Shown piece after piece: positions 1-13,059 of a stretch of 64,000 nucleotides of DNA. Numbering within the stretch: position 1 is the stretch's first letter; each line of letters begins with the position of its first letter. This DNA is from Paralichthys olivaceus (Eukaryota > Chordata > Actinopteri > Pleuronectiformes > Paralichthyidae). The DNA lies in NCBI RefSeq assembly GCF_024713975.1, contig NC_091108.1:2476501-2540500 (forward strand), in the 5' to 3' direction. Both the position numbers and the translations under genes were made by a program. The notes beneath the pieces are model-generated. The model searched no databases and was not told where the DNA came from. It was given only the letters and a program-made list of their open reading frames with translations.

Positions 1-791
1 TCTACGTTGTAGTAATTCGTCAAGATTATCGGAAAAGTAGAATTAATCTGACCACAAATCCCAGTTCATTAAATCGTGTGAAGAAGTCGAGACCTCCTCC
101 CCTCCCCATCGACCCCCTTTGTCCTAATTCCGTGCCTGTCGGTTTTACCAATAACCACAGCTGAACCAGACCATCTCTTTGTCCCACCTCCGGCTCTCTC
201 GAGTTCACCACCGTCGTCTGAGTTGTGTGACATGGGATTAGCGTGTCTGTGTGTTAGCATGCAAGCAGCAAGGTCAGACAAGTTCCTCTGGATCAAAGCT
301 GACAGGCACAGCGCAGGACCCCTGGACACTTAACCCCACTGAGCTGATTTACCCTCTTTGCTGCCCTCTCTTCGGTGGGCGACTCTCTCTCAGATCTGCT
401 TCACTAACTGAGATAAAACATCCCGTATTTAATTTGACATATCCCCAGCTCACTGATACACACACGGCTAAACAGGAACATTGTGATTTTCAGAGTATAC
501 CCATGCAACTCCTGGCTCAGGAACATATAATGTCAGTATTTGTTTGAGACTGGAATTCCAGGGAATGTCAGAGTCTGACGGATTCGCAACAAGAGTCACA
601 TTCAGGCAAGGTGTCTGGGTAGAACACGCAAGAGGCAGGATTCCATGGAAAGCAGTGTTTTTACAGCAAATCAAGTTGTACCTATTCTCAACTTGAAGTA
701 CTGTCTGAACCTTTGTTTGTGAAGTATTAGTATTGCAAATATAAATAATGCATGTGTGTGTGTGTGTGTGTCGATCTTTTCTCTGCTACAG

Positions 792-3700
792 TACATCAAT
801 GGTGGAAACCTGGAGCAGCTGCTCGACAGCAACACGCACCTGAGTTGGCCCGCCAGGGTGAAGCTGGCCTGTGATATCGCCAGCGGTCTGGCCTACCTGC
901 ACTCCAAAGGCATATTCCACCGGGACCTCACCTCCAAGGTTAGCTGCACAGGCTAATTGGTCATTTAGAGGAGAAACCGCAGATAAAAACAAAACCAGAG
1001 GTCTGCTTGTGTTTTTGTTTTGGAGACGTGCGGACCTGTGTCTGTTTCACTCCGTGTTTAATCAAGACACTAAATATATGAAGTATACTGTATTTTCTGA
1101 CGCTCACGCAAACGTAATCCTTATTTTGATGTAAGTTCCAGAAACATAGATACGATGTAAAATAAAACAAAAATGTATTTGTCTCTGCTTATTGTTAGTG
1201 CAGAAACAATTAGTTATCAGTGTAGTTGAGACTGTTGTGTCTTTATTTTGTTTGTTTAGAGAAGAAGACAATGTATGACTGAAAAAGACATTGTCAGTTC
1301 AGATGATTGCTCCATGACACTTCCTTTTGATTTGTACTTTTGAGTTTTCCCTCTTCAGTATAGAGAATTCACAGGATTTTTAAACAGAATATTTTCAGAT
1401 ATTAGTTGGTTTTGAAAACTTGAAGTGCATTTAATATAATTTATTCATAAATGCATTAAGGTCCCAGGATAATGAAGCAACCTCTATTTGTCAGACTTGT
1501 ATTTTAGATGATATCGTTGGTAATCACCTTTTTTGTTTGTGTGCTCTTTTAGTCATAGACCTAATAACCTCTCTGTAAAAAACACAGTGTCGCTGTCGCA
1601 TGTGAGAATCTCTCCTCGGCAGCTTCTAGTTTTCCAACTTGACCCGGAGCCATGTTGGCACAGACGGACAGTGTGCACTCTGCTGTAAACACATATTTAT
1701 TGCCAGTCTAAGACTGTAGGTGCTCATCTTCAGGAAAAAAACAAAAGTGCACAGAACAGTGTAAGTGACATCGAACCAGAATCTTTCACTGGAAAGATAT
1801 TGTTAATGCAGCTGGGTGGATGATGTCATATGTCTTTGCTAGATCATAGTTCCTCAAATGAATGCAAAGTGTAATGACTCATACTTCTGTCCTGGAGGTT
1901 GTTGAGCAGAGACTTATTCATTAATATTTCATGTTCATTTGATGCTATTTACTCGTTGCAAACACCTTCCTACTGTAACTTGACCCTATGTTTTAGAGAT
2001 TATAATGTATTCTTAGTGAGCTATTTTATACACTCTCCCATTATAAAGTAGTTCTAAGAAATCTATTCAGAAAGTACAGTAACACCTCAGCATTGCTTGT
2101 ATAATGTCTATAATCACTGCAACAAGTGGAAGCAGAAGATAAACAAATGGTTCCTTTCAGAAGAAAGAGGAAGAGTCTAAACTTTGTAGAGATGCATATC
2201 GACAGGTTCGGCTGGTTTGTTGGTTGACAATGAACAAACAGTAATGTTGAAGGTTTAGGTTCATGTTCATAGAGGAAGTGGATGTTTGACTGATATTGTT
2301 AAGACAGAAAATGTTATGAATCCCTCTTTGTTGTAACTTCCTCAACTAAATGTGTTGATAATGTTTTTTTTTTCTGTCTTCACAGAACTGCCTGATCAAA
2401 TGTGATGACAACAGCTACACAGCAGTGGTTGGAGACTTTGGCCTGGCGGAAAAGATCCCCACTACTCTGTAAGGAGTCGTCCACGGATCACACCTACCTA
2501 CTTACTTTCCTACATAATTACTGGATCAATTCTCAGTATTTGATATTAACACCATGTAAAGGAAAGGAGGTGACTCCACTGTGTTGAAACTGTGTGGGGG
2601 ATTATCACTCCTCTCCAGCTTGATGCAGCTCCACGGCCTCTTTTGGCTCCCAAGATTCGTATTTGTGGTTACGTCACAGCTGTTCTTGTCAATCGCAGGC
2701 GGCCATTTCCAAATCTGGCATCTCGTGCTGTGTAAACTGTGTAAACACAGCATGAGAGGGTAATTTTGTGTTGACAAAAAAAAAAAAAAAAAAAAGGCCT
2801 TGGGGGAGTCAGCTTAGTTTTTAAATATTTGCATGTTTGCCCTGGTTTCGTTTATCTGTCATGTTGTTCATATTAACATTACAAAGGCAGCCTGGAGTAA
2901 TAAGTTCACTCAAACCGAACCTTTTTTTATTAAGTGCTAACACCTCGACACAGATGTAAAAGCAGGCAGGTAATTGAACGTTTTCTTTTCCTTCTGCTGC
3001 TCCACATCTTTCATTTACACACAACACGGACAGGGCGAGGTCAGGGTTCTCTTCCTGCTGGTGCACTCGGTCAGAGGAGGATTATTTCAAACCGACGTGT
3101 CGCCAGCTCCACATATTTACACACAAATTGATGCTGAATTTGCTTCAGCTTTTCTTCACGCTAGAGACACTGTGTGCACTTTGGTTTTATTTTTATTATT
3201 CAACCAGGAACACAGAGTCCTGTTGCATGTAATCTGACATCCTGTGTTATGTGTGCTGGGTTCAGTGCTGAAGGAGAGAAGCTCTCTGTTGTCGGCTCCC
3301 CTTTCTGGATGGCTCCAGAGGTGTTGAGAGATGAACCCTACAATGAGAAGGTAAAGTCACCCACTCTGAGCTTTGCCTTTAGTTAATACCAAGGAGTGGT
3401 ACCAGAGCCGATGGTGTCGAAAATACACTCAAATAAGATTACGATAGAGTTTTATTTCATTTAAAGAAACCTTGAGGAAAATTGGGTCCCAGAAATCATC
3501 ATTTGCTTTGTTTTAAAAAAAGATTTAAGTGAATTTAGAGAATTGTACAACAGGCAAGGAAGGAAAGAAATATTTGTAAGAAGTAAAGAATTATTCTTGT
3601 TACTTTTTCATGTTTGCATTTATCTGTGTGTCTATGTTCATTTCTGTGTCTCTCTCTATTCAGGCTGATGTTTTCTCCTATGGAATCGTCCTGTGTGAGA

Positions 3701-6700
3701 TCATTGCAAGGATCCAGGCCGACCCTGACTTCCTGCCCCGCACAGAGGTGGCTGCTCCTTTCCCCTCAGTGTCACCCTGTGACCTTCTTATAACACGTCT
3801 GTGTCCATGTTTGCTTTGTAAACAGGTTGATCTGTCTCTGTGTCTCATAATTCTGTCCCTGTTTGCAAACGTTCACATGACGAACAGATGAGGAGCGTTT
3901 GTTCACTGTACCTAATCCTAACGTTGATCTCAGTGTGATGCAGAGATTTATCTTTTCATATGGGAAATAATACCTCACAAGTCTATATATTTTAATTAAC
4001 TAAATATAGACTTTTCTTTAGAACAGATTTGTGTGCGAGATAATACATTGTCTAATTTGGGATCCCCTGCTTGCCACGTAGAACTCAGTGTGAATTTGAA
4101 AAGAATAAAAACTGTTAAATAGGATCATCCCCTGCGTAGCCATGAGGATTGTGAATTTAACCGGGCTTATGGGCGACTCCAAGCTCGGAAATGAGTCTTT
4201 GGTTATTAGTCCTTGATAGTCCACTTGGCAGTCAGCGGGATCATGTCAGAGGGATTAGTCTGATATGAAGCTGGCTTTGGCACGAGAGCAGCACTGTGTC
4301 AAACTTCTGATGAAGCTCCGTCTCTTTTATCCTTTTTGTCAGAGGGGGAGATATGAATTTCCTGTTGTAACTTTAATACTGTATTTGTCGCTGCCTCCCA
4401 ACCAGAACTTTGGCCTGGACTACCACACGTTCCAGCACATGGTTGGAGACTGTCCGTCTGATTTCCTCCAGCTGGCATTCAACTGCTGCAATGTGAGTCT
4501 AACACACTCTCGAGTCTGTCGATCCAGAAACGAAGCCAAAATATCCTGGATACGAACTCAAACATAATCTTGTGCTGATGACGTCAGCCGGAGTCGGTGT
4601 CAGCTGTCAATCATCACGACTCACCCTGTTCCCAACATCAAATATCTATTTAAATCCAAACTTAACCAGAATAAAAAGCTCAGGAACAAACATCAGTTCT
4701 GTAGGAAATGTCTAAAATCACACAAACCATATTTGAGAAAATGTACTGAACATTTATTTTGACTTTTTAATTTGGTCCATGTCCAATACACTAACATGGA
4801 GGAGGCACATGTGTTGACGACTGTTTCTTGGATTTTCTTTTTCTTAATTTCTTAAGTAACTTTTTATTCAGTCATTCAGGAATAGAGGGCCAATCTGATT
4901 ATGTGAATAATCTGATTTAGCTCGCTATCCAGGGGGTCGGCCTCTATTCTCTAAAAGCTGGATCAGAAACTTGGCAGACTCGTCTTTTCACAACATTCAT
5001 ACGTTAATTAGTTGTGAAATTGATTAGCTAATGAAACGGGGGAGTAACATTAAGTCAAACCGTATCAAATATGTGTTTCACGCTCACGTCATTTTATAAT
5101 CCTTGGACTTAATATAATTACAACCCACCGTGATGAGAGTATTAAAGTTCTGTGAGCAGGCTGTACTGGCTCCGACCTTCTCTTCTCATCCTTGTCTGCT
5201 CTGTTGCTATTGTTATTCTTGTCTCTCTTGTCTTCCATCCAGGTCTTTTGAATTTAAATTAATTTAATTCTCTATCAGTTTTACATTTTCTTTCTAGGAT
5301 CTTATTCCAATCCCTTCTCACTTTCTTATTTGCTGTGTGTCCTCATCTGTTAGCCACTTTTTTCTCTGTCTTTTCCATTCGCCTCTCCGCAGCTTGTCTC
5401 CATAAATATTATTGCTCAAGACAGGTCTGAAAATGAAACTCACATCATTAGTAGCCTCAATTGTTTTTGCTTATTACATCGAAGCCCATATTTACCTGAT
5501 GACTCTTTATTCAAACTTCATTCTTTCATTCATCCTCACCATACTCAAGTATAAGCAACTTGGAAAACTAGCTTGTAAAATCCAGTGTAAGGGAGGAGTC
5601 AGCTATATAAATGATATATGTAAATATATTTATTGTGTCTGTTTTACTTAGGAACTACACCTACTGGTGTAATCTTTACTTCCCTGAGTGAAATATGTCA
5701 CCATGTATGAACCACTTACTCTTTTTCCCTTGTGCAGATGGACCCTAAACTCCGTCCGTCCTTCCCGGACAACGTCAGGCACCTGGAGGAGATTCTTGCT
5801 CGCCTCAAAGTGGAAGAGATGGAGCACGAGTGCGTCTCGCTCAGTGGAGACAACGACAAGAAGACGATACCTAAAGGTATCAGCCCTGCAGTGCTGTCCA
5901 AACCACACAGTACGTTTACAGCTTTACAGTCAGGGAACAGAAACCTCCACCTCTCATGGGTTCCCCACCCTTTCATCCTCTTTACCGCTACGTACAGGCT
6001 CAGCTTGCACTCTAATGTAAACTGTCTGCCAGTGAGCGAGTCAATATATTATTTGTTATCAGTGAGTGTTGGGACTGACAGAAACCTTTCCTCTCCAGTT
6101 CCTCTTGTGAAGCACAGTGTTGATTCTACGTTCGTGCACCGTGATCCCTCTCTCTAAAGAATGTGAGCGCAGGTCCAGGTTCCCTGTTTCCTGATAATAT
6201 AAACCTCATCTTTCCTTTAAGAGGAAAAACTAGACTGAGATCAACGTTCTCATTCGGAGATACTCGATCCGCACAGGTCCTGGTTTCACTTCTAATTTGG
6301 TCCAGTTCTGACGCCTGCGTGTCTGACCATCATGGAGCCAGGAGTCAGTCATGTTTTTGTTTGGAAGAGCTCCGTGTCCCCAGGACAACACAGGATGCAG
6401 GAGTGATTTATACTGGTGACAAATGTGTTGTTTCTTTCACCAGGTGTTGTGTTGTAGATCATGATGAAGTTAACACAACACAAAACAACACAACACACAG
6501 TCTGAGTCTGTTGACATAAGAACGCTCTCTTATGAAGCTGTTATTATGTGGAAAACACAGATTGAGTCTGACTCCTCGTCTGCTGTCGGTTGTTATGTCA
6601 TGAACTCCTTCTGACCCCCCCCCCCCCCGCTCCAGCTATTTATGTGCTTATATGAACAAACTCTGTTTCTAAACACTTGTTAACAATCGCTGGAGCATTT

Positions 6701-8139
6701 AAGACTCCAGTCCTCCACTCGAGATTATTATCATTATGAGCATTGTTATTATTATCACATACATTTTATGAAGTTTGAATCCTACAAAGCTAAAAGTAAA
6801 ATTCAATGTTATAATAATCTCTTTCAGTGTCACAGAAAATAAAAAGGGATTTGTACTCAGCCTGCAATGACACCTAGTGGTGACATCATATCATCAGTCA
6901 AGAGTCTGAGCTACACTTGAACACTTTCCTTAAGGACACGACTCTCTGTCTTTTTGTTCAAGGCGACAAAATCCAGGGCTTCAAGCGACTGAACCCTCTC
7001 GGTTTCCAGGACGACAAAATCCCACAGAAGTCGCCCCGTCCTCGGCGAAACATCTGGCTCAGCCGCAGCCAATCGGACATCTTCTCCTGCAAAGCAGTGA
7101 GAAAGGTCAACGTGCAGGACCCTTACTACCACCCCCCCATTACGCAGCGAGCCTCCAAAGCCCGCAAGATCAACCCGTTCACCGCCCGAGAGGACCTGTG
7201 TGGGGGCAACATCAAGTTTTACGACGTGCCCAGCAAGTCGGTGTTCTCGCTGGTGTTTGACCTCCACTCACCTCCAGGGAGCGTGTTCGGTAACCCGTCA
7301 GCTACCCATGGACCCGCGGGGCCGCAGCAGGAGGGGTCTTACTACTGGCAACAGCTGCCAGGGAGACAGTGCCACTCCTTACCGGTGTCGCCCCAGCTGC
7401 CCCGCTCCGAGGTCTTCCACCTCGCTGCCGCTGTTGGCTCCAATAACAACGGTTCTCTCACCTGTAACTCCAGTCAGATGTCCACAACGCTGCCAGGTGA
7501 GTAGTTTGATGTGCACGTCATTTCAGCATTTAACAAGTGAACACTTTCAAAGAGTTTGAAACTTATTCCAGAACAATATGATGTTTGAAAATATTATGAT
7601 CAATGATCCAAACATAAGGTTTTTAATGAGGTTATTAATTAATCTGGTAATTTTGTTTATCTGGTAGAACAGGAAAAAACACAGATAAGTTACGTTGAGT
7701 AAAAAGTTACTTACAATTAAACCCCTCTTTACTCAGGTGAAGTTGTTCTACTTTCCTTTTTTCATTAAATTAATTTTCTTTTTCTCTTTTCCTGTTTTTT
7801 ATTCCCACAGCGACTAACTCCAGGTCTGACGCGGGCCTGACTGGAAACGACGTCCGGCAGAAAGCGTTGGTGTCGGGCTGGTCAAAGAAATACGTGGTGG
7901 TTGAGATCCCGCCTTACTGTGGGCAGAGAGGAGGGGAGGAAGAGGAGGAGGAGGAGGACGGAGAGGTAGAGGTAGAGGTAGAGGGAAGGACGGAGGGAAA
8001 CAAGGAGGACATGTCTGGGGAGAGTTGGTCTCCCATGGTCCCCAGCAGTGAGAGAGACGGCGGGGAGGCGATGGACTGCTCGTGCAGCCTGGAGGACGAG
8101 GATGAACGAGGAAAAGGGACAGACGCCGGCTCAATGTAA
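792..8139 (+). CDS. tesk2: Dual-specificity testis-specific protein kinase 2 (3' part)
   Basis: Cytoplasmic LIMK/TESK-family kinase; the family phosphorylates cofilin and so controls actin turnover. Coding exons: 792-938, 2386-2468, 3266-3350, 3664-3747, 4406-4492, 5738-5876, 6963-7496, 7811-8139. They join in frame to 495 codons, with AG/GT borders at every junction that can be seen. The first visible exon begins in the kinase hinge region ([14 protein letters not shown]). HRDLTSKN is the catalytic loop, followed by DFGLAEKI, the activation segment with [13 protein letters not shown], and the C-lobe ([37 protein letters not shown]). The tail keeps TESK2-type blocks: [37 protein letters not shown] and EAMDCS. 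These favour TESK2 over TESK1. The N-lobe exons lie before base 1, and bases 1-791 are intron. A Glu-rich run encoded around 7930-7990 sits near the C-terminus. The longest visible intron (939-2385) shows only AT-rich sequence. Confidence 0.93.
4528..4807. repeat. Dispersed teleost repeat, copy 1
   Basis: An intronic stretch in tesk2 sharing blocks with 55815-56143 and 61540-61660. The common blocks are an 'acgaagccaaa' segment, a 'cagctgtcaat' segment, and the end block 'ttggtccatgtcc' followed by 'ctaacatgga'. Copies differ by substitutions and small indels, so they look old. It is probably a non-autonomous interspersed element; the class is not determined. Confidence 0.6.
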
Positions 8140-10387
8140 CAAACTTAACACACTCACATGGACAAACATGGCGGAGAGGATGCGGTAGTTTTGGTCGAGA
8201 GCTCGGGGACTGTGACTTGTGACTGTGAGGAAGTGGACGAGCATTGAGACGGACAGACTGGACTCAAGTTAATGGAAAGATACGGCGCCGAAAAAGAAAA
8301 GAAAAGCAAAAGCGCTTGATGTTCTCAAGTGAATTTATCCGAGCACATCTTTTCAAGCTGTTATCACACACGGACAGAACAATGTGTGACGGCCTCTAGT
8401 GAGCACAAAAAAAGCTTTTATCAAAACCGTGGACACTCGGAATAGAGATTATTTTTTCTAAAGGTTGTTTATATTTACTATTGTGAGACGATGTCGATTT
8501 CTTTTCTCCTTAAAAGTTCCGTATATTTTGGCGTCTTGTCTATGACGAGGGAACCTGATCCCTTGTGTACGTGTGAGTGTTTAAAAAAAATCAGAAGTGT
8601 GTTTTGAAACCTTCCCTGTGTTCTTTCATTCAAAACATTCAGTCAAAAGATTTGTGAATAATTGGCCCAGAAACACAAACTTTGTCTTCATCAGCTGTTT
8701 AAGGACCCGACCAGTGGTTTTAACGTCTTTCAGGAGACGTGTTTTCTAGAAACGATATCCAGAAAAAAAGAGCATCACATTTAAAGTTGCAATCTGATGT
8801 CTGAGTTTACTTGAATGCACCACGAGTTTTAAAACAGTTCCCTCTCGTCACTCTGTTGTAATTGCTAATATTTTTACTCTGGGTTTTATGAATTATCACT
8901 CCGACACAACTTCAGTCTTTCACAAACGTGTCACAGACTCTACTGGTCTCACTCGTTCAATAGTTTTAATTCCCTCAAAAAATATTCAAGCATTTATTTT
9001 ATTGATCTTTGGAGTAAATCACTCATGAGTTTCCCTTTGAGCTGATTCTGGGAAAAACTGCTGCTAATATTCGGTTGAGTTTGTCTCATTAAATTACTGG
9101 TCTCGTTTCCAAATACATGAAAAAAAGCTGTTTGTTTTGAGGTCATCTTCCTGTTTGAGGCTTCAAACATTACTGAACTTTAACAAATATATTTAAAATC
9201 ACATCGGGAAGGTTCGTTTAACACGGAAACTGTTGATCTGAATGTTTTCTAAATGAGTTTGACTTGATAAACATGCTGACCGTTGATCCGCTCCAGTCAG
9301 TGATGCTCTCGTTACATTCTGATCTCACTCCAACAGGAACTAAAATGCACTTGTATCGTGATGATCTCCACTTAATGACTTTTTCACTACTTTTCTATGC
9401 AACAGATCATTTATCTCATTGTTTCACAGGATTTAAAAAAGATCTTATCTGATATTTATAAGAAAAAACCCTTTTTAAATGTCTTACCTTTGTATTTTTG
9501 TGTAAAACGTTTGTGTAAAACGTTTGTGTCACGAATACAGATCCAGATGTTTTTTTTGCTGATCGAGTAACAAAGCTTCCCTGAGTCTTACTTGCATTTG
9601 TCTCTTGATTCTTTTCTTCAGGATGACTTGATGAAAACTCAGAGACTTTCAAATTACATGTGAAACTTTTGCTTTCAGATTTTAAGTTCTGAAATTGAAG
9701 TCTTCTCGTGGAACGATTGGTGTCAGAGGATCTAGATTTTTCATCCTGATCAAGTTTAAAGGTCGTTTCTACAGGTGAGTCCTCTTCTGTCCGTTAAATA
9801 ATAATAATAATAAAAAACACCTTGAGACTAGTTATTATTATTAATCGGATGCTGCAATTATCTTTAATGAGGTGGGGTGTTTAATAGTAATTTATATTTA
9901 TAATTTCTAATAGTCTTCATACTGTGATAAATATGGAAGATTAAACTAGATGGGAAACTTTGAATGTGAATTAAACTAAGTTTTTTATTTATCATTAATA
10001 ATCTCTCAGTGCTCCTACATGAGCGTGAGCAGCGGTCGGCAAGTTTTGTCAAAAACTTGGTTTTCCAGCTTCTCGTATATGAGAAGTTGATGCTTTTCTT
10101 TTTCACGAATGACGACAAAGTGAATCTCTTTGAATCTGTGAGAAATATGAAATGAGGCTGATTTCATTAAGTGGAAAATCTAAATAATCAATATTGAAAA
10201 TCATTGTTTGCCTTCAACTAAATAACGGAACAACGGGTCTGTTTTGATAATATCAACATTTATCACATGTTATAATATTAAACAAACAACAACAACAACA
10301 ACAAAAACAGTTAAACCAGCTTCATCACTGTGTTCTGAGCTACTCAAAAAATAAAAACATGGAACCTTCCTTGAAGCCACGTCAAAC
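8140..10387. other. tesk2 3' UTR and tail-to-tail intergenic stretch
   Basis: No coding potential seen. tesk2 (+) and zinc-finger gene A (-) converge here. A plus-strand AATAAA at 9809-9814, inside a run of 'taa' repeats, could end tesk2 transcripts (3' UTR about 1.7 kb). A minus-strand AATAAA (tttatt, 9984-9989) could end gene A transcripts about 400 bp beyond its stop. The rest is AT-rich unique-looking sequence. Confidence 0.5.
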
Positions 10388-11926
10388 TCAGTGAGCTGTT
10401 TTCTGGTGGGACTTGAGGCTGGAGCGCTGGGTGAAGCACTTCCCACACAGCGAGCACTCGTACGGCTTCTCGCCGCTGTGCACCACCGCGTGTCGTATGA
10501 GGTTGCACTGCTTGGTGAAGCTGCGGCCGCACTGCGCGCAGCTGAACGGCTTCTCCCCCGTGTGACTCCTCAGGTGCTCCTTGAGCTGACTGAACCTCAT
10601 GAAGCTCTTGTCGCAGTACGTGCAGCTGAACCTCTTCTCGCCGACGCCGGACCTCCAGGGCGTCCTCATCCTCCTCGCCAGGCCGAAGCTGCCGCGGCCG
10701 CTCTGCACGCAGAGGGAGGAGGCGGCCGGGTTTGGGTTCGGATCCTCGTCTCGGCTCCTCAGCGAGGGAGGAGCGAGGTCTCTGCACTGATGCTGCGACA
10801 GTTGAGGGACGGAGCTCTGATCCGTGGAGTTCGTCTGAGCGTTGAGTCCGTCTTCTGCTTGTGGTCGTCGACTTCCAAATGTTCTGGCTCGTCTTTTCCC
10901 TCGGACCAGGACAGAGTGAGCTTTCCCCGCTGAGTGAGTCCTGGGTACCACCTCCTCTGATGGAGTGAACACAGCGGGGATCTGCTTTACCTGCTGCCCC
11001 TCGTAGGAGAAGCTGGGATCGGCTGCGTCCCTGCACAGACCGGACAACCACAGCTGATCGTGACCGTCCACCGCCACAGACGCGAGGCCCGACTCGAGCT
11101 GCGGCGCGTCGTCGTCTGGTTCCTCCTCCCTCTCGTGTTTCACCACGAGCTCCGAGCCGCTCCGGTTTGTGACGATCGGCTGCTGCCCTAGTGGCAAAGA
11201 GTCGTGTCCGGCCGTCGGGGACACAAGAGGTTCTGGTTCTGCCGGGTCCTCGGCCGAGTGGTAACGATCCACGAAGCCGTCGGTCTGCTGAGGCGGCGAG
11301 GATTTGAAACACGGGGATGGTTCTGCTGCGGATACTGAAAAGGAAGCACACGTGAGATCAGATACGAGAGCACATCAATCACAAAGCCTTTATTGGTCCT
11401 CACAGGGAAATGAGTCCGTTGGGAAAGAGGAAGTAGATGACGGGTCAACGTCCGCTGATTGAAAAACCTGGGAACCTTCATACGTGACAGTGGTTTGTGT
11501 TCTCGCTCACTCAGTTTGTCGTCTGTGTCGTTCTTCCACTCGTCCTCCTCCGCACACTCCTCTTTTATCTGCACGTGTTCGGCTTCATCAGAAACCTCCA
11601 GGTCTGCACACTGCAACACAAGCAGCAACACTGACTGTGAGGAGGAACACACGTCATCTATCAGTCTATCTATCAGTCTATCTATCTATCTATCAGTCTA
11701 TCTATCTATCTATCAGTCTATCTATCTATCAGTCTATCTATCTATCTATCTATCAGTCTATCTATCTATCTATGAATCGATCCTGTGTTCGTACCTGTTG
11801 CTGATCTGAGGTCTCAGCTTCTGTCTGTGTGTCCCAGTCGATGATCTGAGTTTGTTTACTGAGAATCACTTTGACCAGAGGAGAACACCGGTCTGCTCCT
11901 GGAGGAGACACACACACACACACACA

Positions 11927-12002
<76 letters not shown>

Positions 12003-12739
12003 ATGTTTCAGAAAGTAAACACACCAAGTTGATGAAGAGGGCTCTCCTCCTCCTACACCTCTCCTCCTGCTGCTCACCTCCCCTCCTCCTCCTCACCTCC
12101 CCTCCAGTCCCTCAGCCTGCTCCTCCTCACCTCTCCTCACCTCTCCTCACCTCTCCTCTCCCCTCCTCCTCACCTCTCCTCCGGGCCCTCAGTCTGCTCC
12201 TCCTCAGCTCTCCTCCTCCTCACCTCTCCTCTCCCCTCCTCCTCACCTCTCCTCCGGGCCCTCAGCCTGCTCCTCCTCCTCCTCCTCACCCCTCCTCACC
12301 TCTCCTCTCCCCTCCTCCTCACCTCTCCTCCGGGCCCTCAGCCTGCTCCTCCTCACCCCTCCTCCTCCTCCTCACCTCACCTCACCTCTCCTCTCTCCTC
12401 CTCCTCACCTCTCCTCTCCCCTCCTCCTCACCTCTCCTCCGGGCCCTCAGCCTGCTCCTCCTCACCCCTCCTCCTCCTCCTCCTCACCCCTCCTCACCTC
12501 ACCTCTCCTCTCCCCTCCTCCTCACCTCTCCTCCGGGCCCTCAGCCTGCTCCTCCTCAGCTCGGCGTCCATCAGCTCACACTTGTTCTTCAGGAGCTCGA
12601 TGTCCCTCCTGCTCCGGTTCACCTCCAGCCGCAGCACCGCGCAGCTGTCCTCCACTCGCCGGTTGATCTCCTCCACCGCCGCCTTGGCCAGCACCTCCAT
12701 GACGGAGAGGAGCTGGTTCTGGAAGCCGCAGCTCTCCAT
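10388..12739 (-). CDS. C2H2 zinc-finger protein A (three fingers, helical N-terminal module)
   Basis: Predicted nuclear DNA-binding protein. Coding exons read on the minus strand: 12739-12526, 11898-11795, 11610-11484, 11334-10388. They close in frame to 463 aa. The ATG at 12739 was chosen because MESCGFQNQLLSV aligns with the starts of genes B-D; an in-frame ATG at 12931 would add 64 residues. Exon 1 encodes the N-terminal module (AKAAVEEINRRVED, then a heptad-like LRLEVNRSRRDIELLK). The middle exons are acidic, with psi-K-x-E motifs VQIKEE and VVKHE. Residues about 384-463 form three canonical C2H2 fingers (FSCTYCDKSF, FSCAQCGRSF, YECSLCGKCF) with TGEKP/SGEKP linkers. The second intron-proximal donor is GTATGA, weaker than consensus. 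The DNA target is unknown. Its exon 1 donor lies inside a CTC-rich minisatellite. Confidence 0.85.
11656..11773. repeat. TCTA/TCTG tetranucleotide microsatellite
   Basis: About 118 bp of tandem 'tcta' interrupted at regular intervals by 'tcag'. It lies in the intron between coding exons 2 and 3 of zinc-finger gene A. Confidence 0.95.
11909..12000. repeat. CA microsatellite with periodic GA interruptions
   Basis: About 92 bp of (CA)n broken twice by 'gaca'. On the minus strand it is a (TG)n run ending about 10 bp before the acceptor of coding exon 2 of zinc-finger gene A. Confidence 0.95.
12100..12560. repeat. CTC-rich minisatellite carrying copies of an exon/intron junction
   Basis: Imperfect tandem repeat rich in 'ctcctc'. 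The core 'ccgggccctcag' begins at 12181, 12254, 12330, 12439 and 12533, a spacing of 73-109 bp. The 12533 copy is the true 3' end of coding exon 1 of zinc-finger gene A (minus strand). The others are intronic duplicates that include the GTGAGG donor. Confidence 0.88.
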
Positions 12740-13030
12740 CTTCTCCTCCAGATACGAGACCAACGCGTGACTCCTCCAGGGGGAGGACGTGGACAGGTCC
12801 CGGTCACAGGAGCGTCCGGAGGCGGACGTTGTGTTGATGTTTTCCGCGGATGGCACCAAGAGAGGACCGCTCGATGGATTCACCGTTACGCTTCGCGCGG
12901 GTGGAGTCTCTCTCCCCCTTCGGCTGTTCACACCAACGACATCTCAACGTCTCGTCGACGCGAATAAAACAAACGTCTCAAAGTCTCCGCGCTTTTTAAA
13001 AACACACTGTTCCTCGTTCCGCTTTCATTT

Positions 13031-13056
13031 CCGCCATCTTGGCACGTACCGGAAGT
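13031..13056 (-). promoter_or_regulatory. YY1-like and ETS-like motifs upstream of zinc-finger gene A
   Basis: ccgccatcttgg (13031-13042) matches the YY1 core, and accggaagt (13048-13056) matches the ETS/GABP core. They lie about 300 bp upstream of the start codon in a GC-richer patch, as expected for a TATA-less housekeeping-type promoter. Binding is inferred only. Confidence 0.45.
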
Positions 13057-13059
13057 TAA

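Noticed and set aside
11852-12967. Long open frame (371 codons) on the plus strand over the CA and CTC repeats
   Set aside because: It is an artefact of simple repeats lacking stops; the real gene is on the minus strand.
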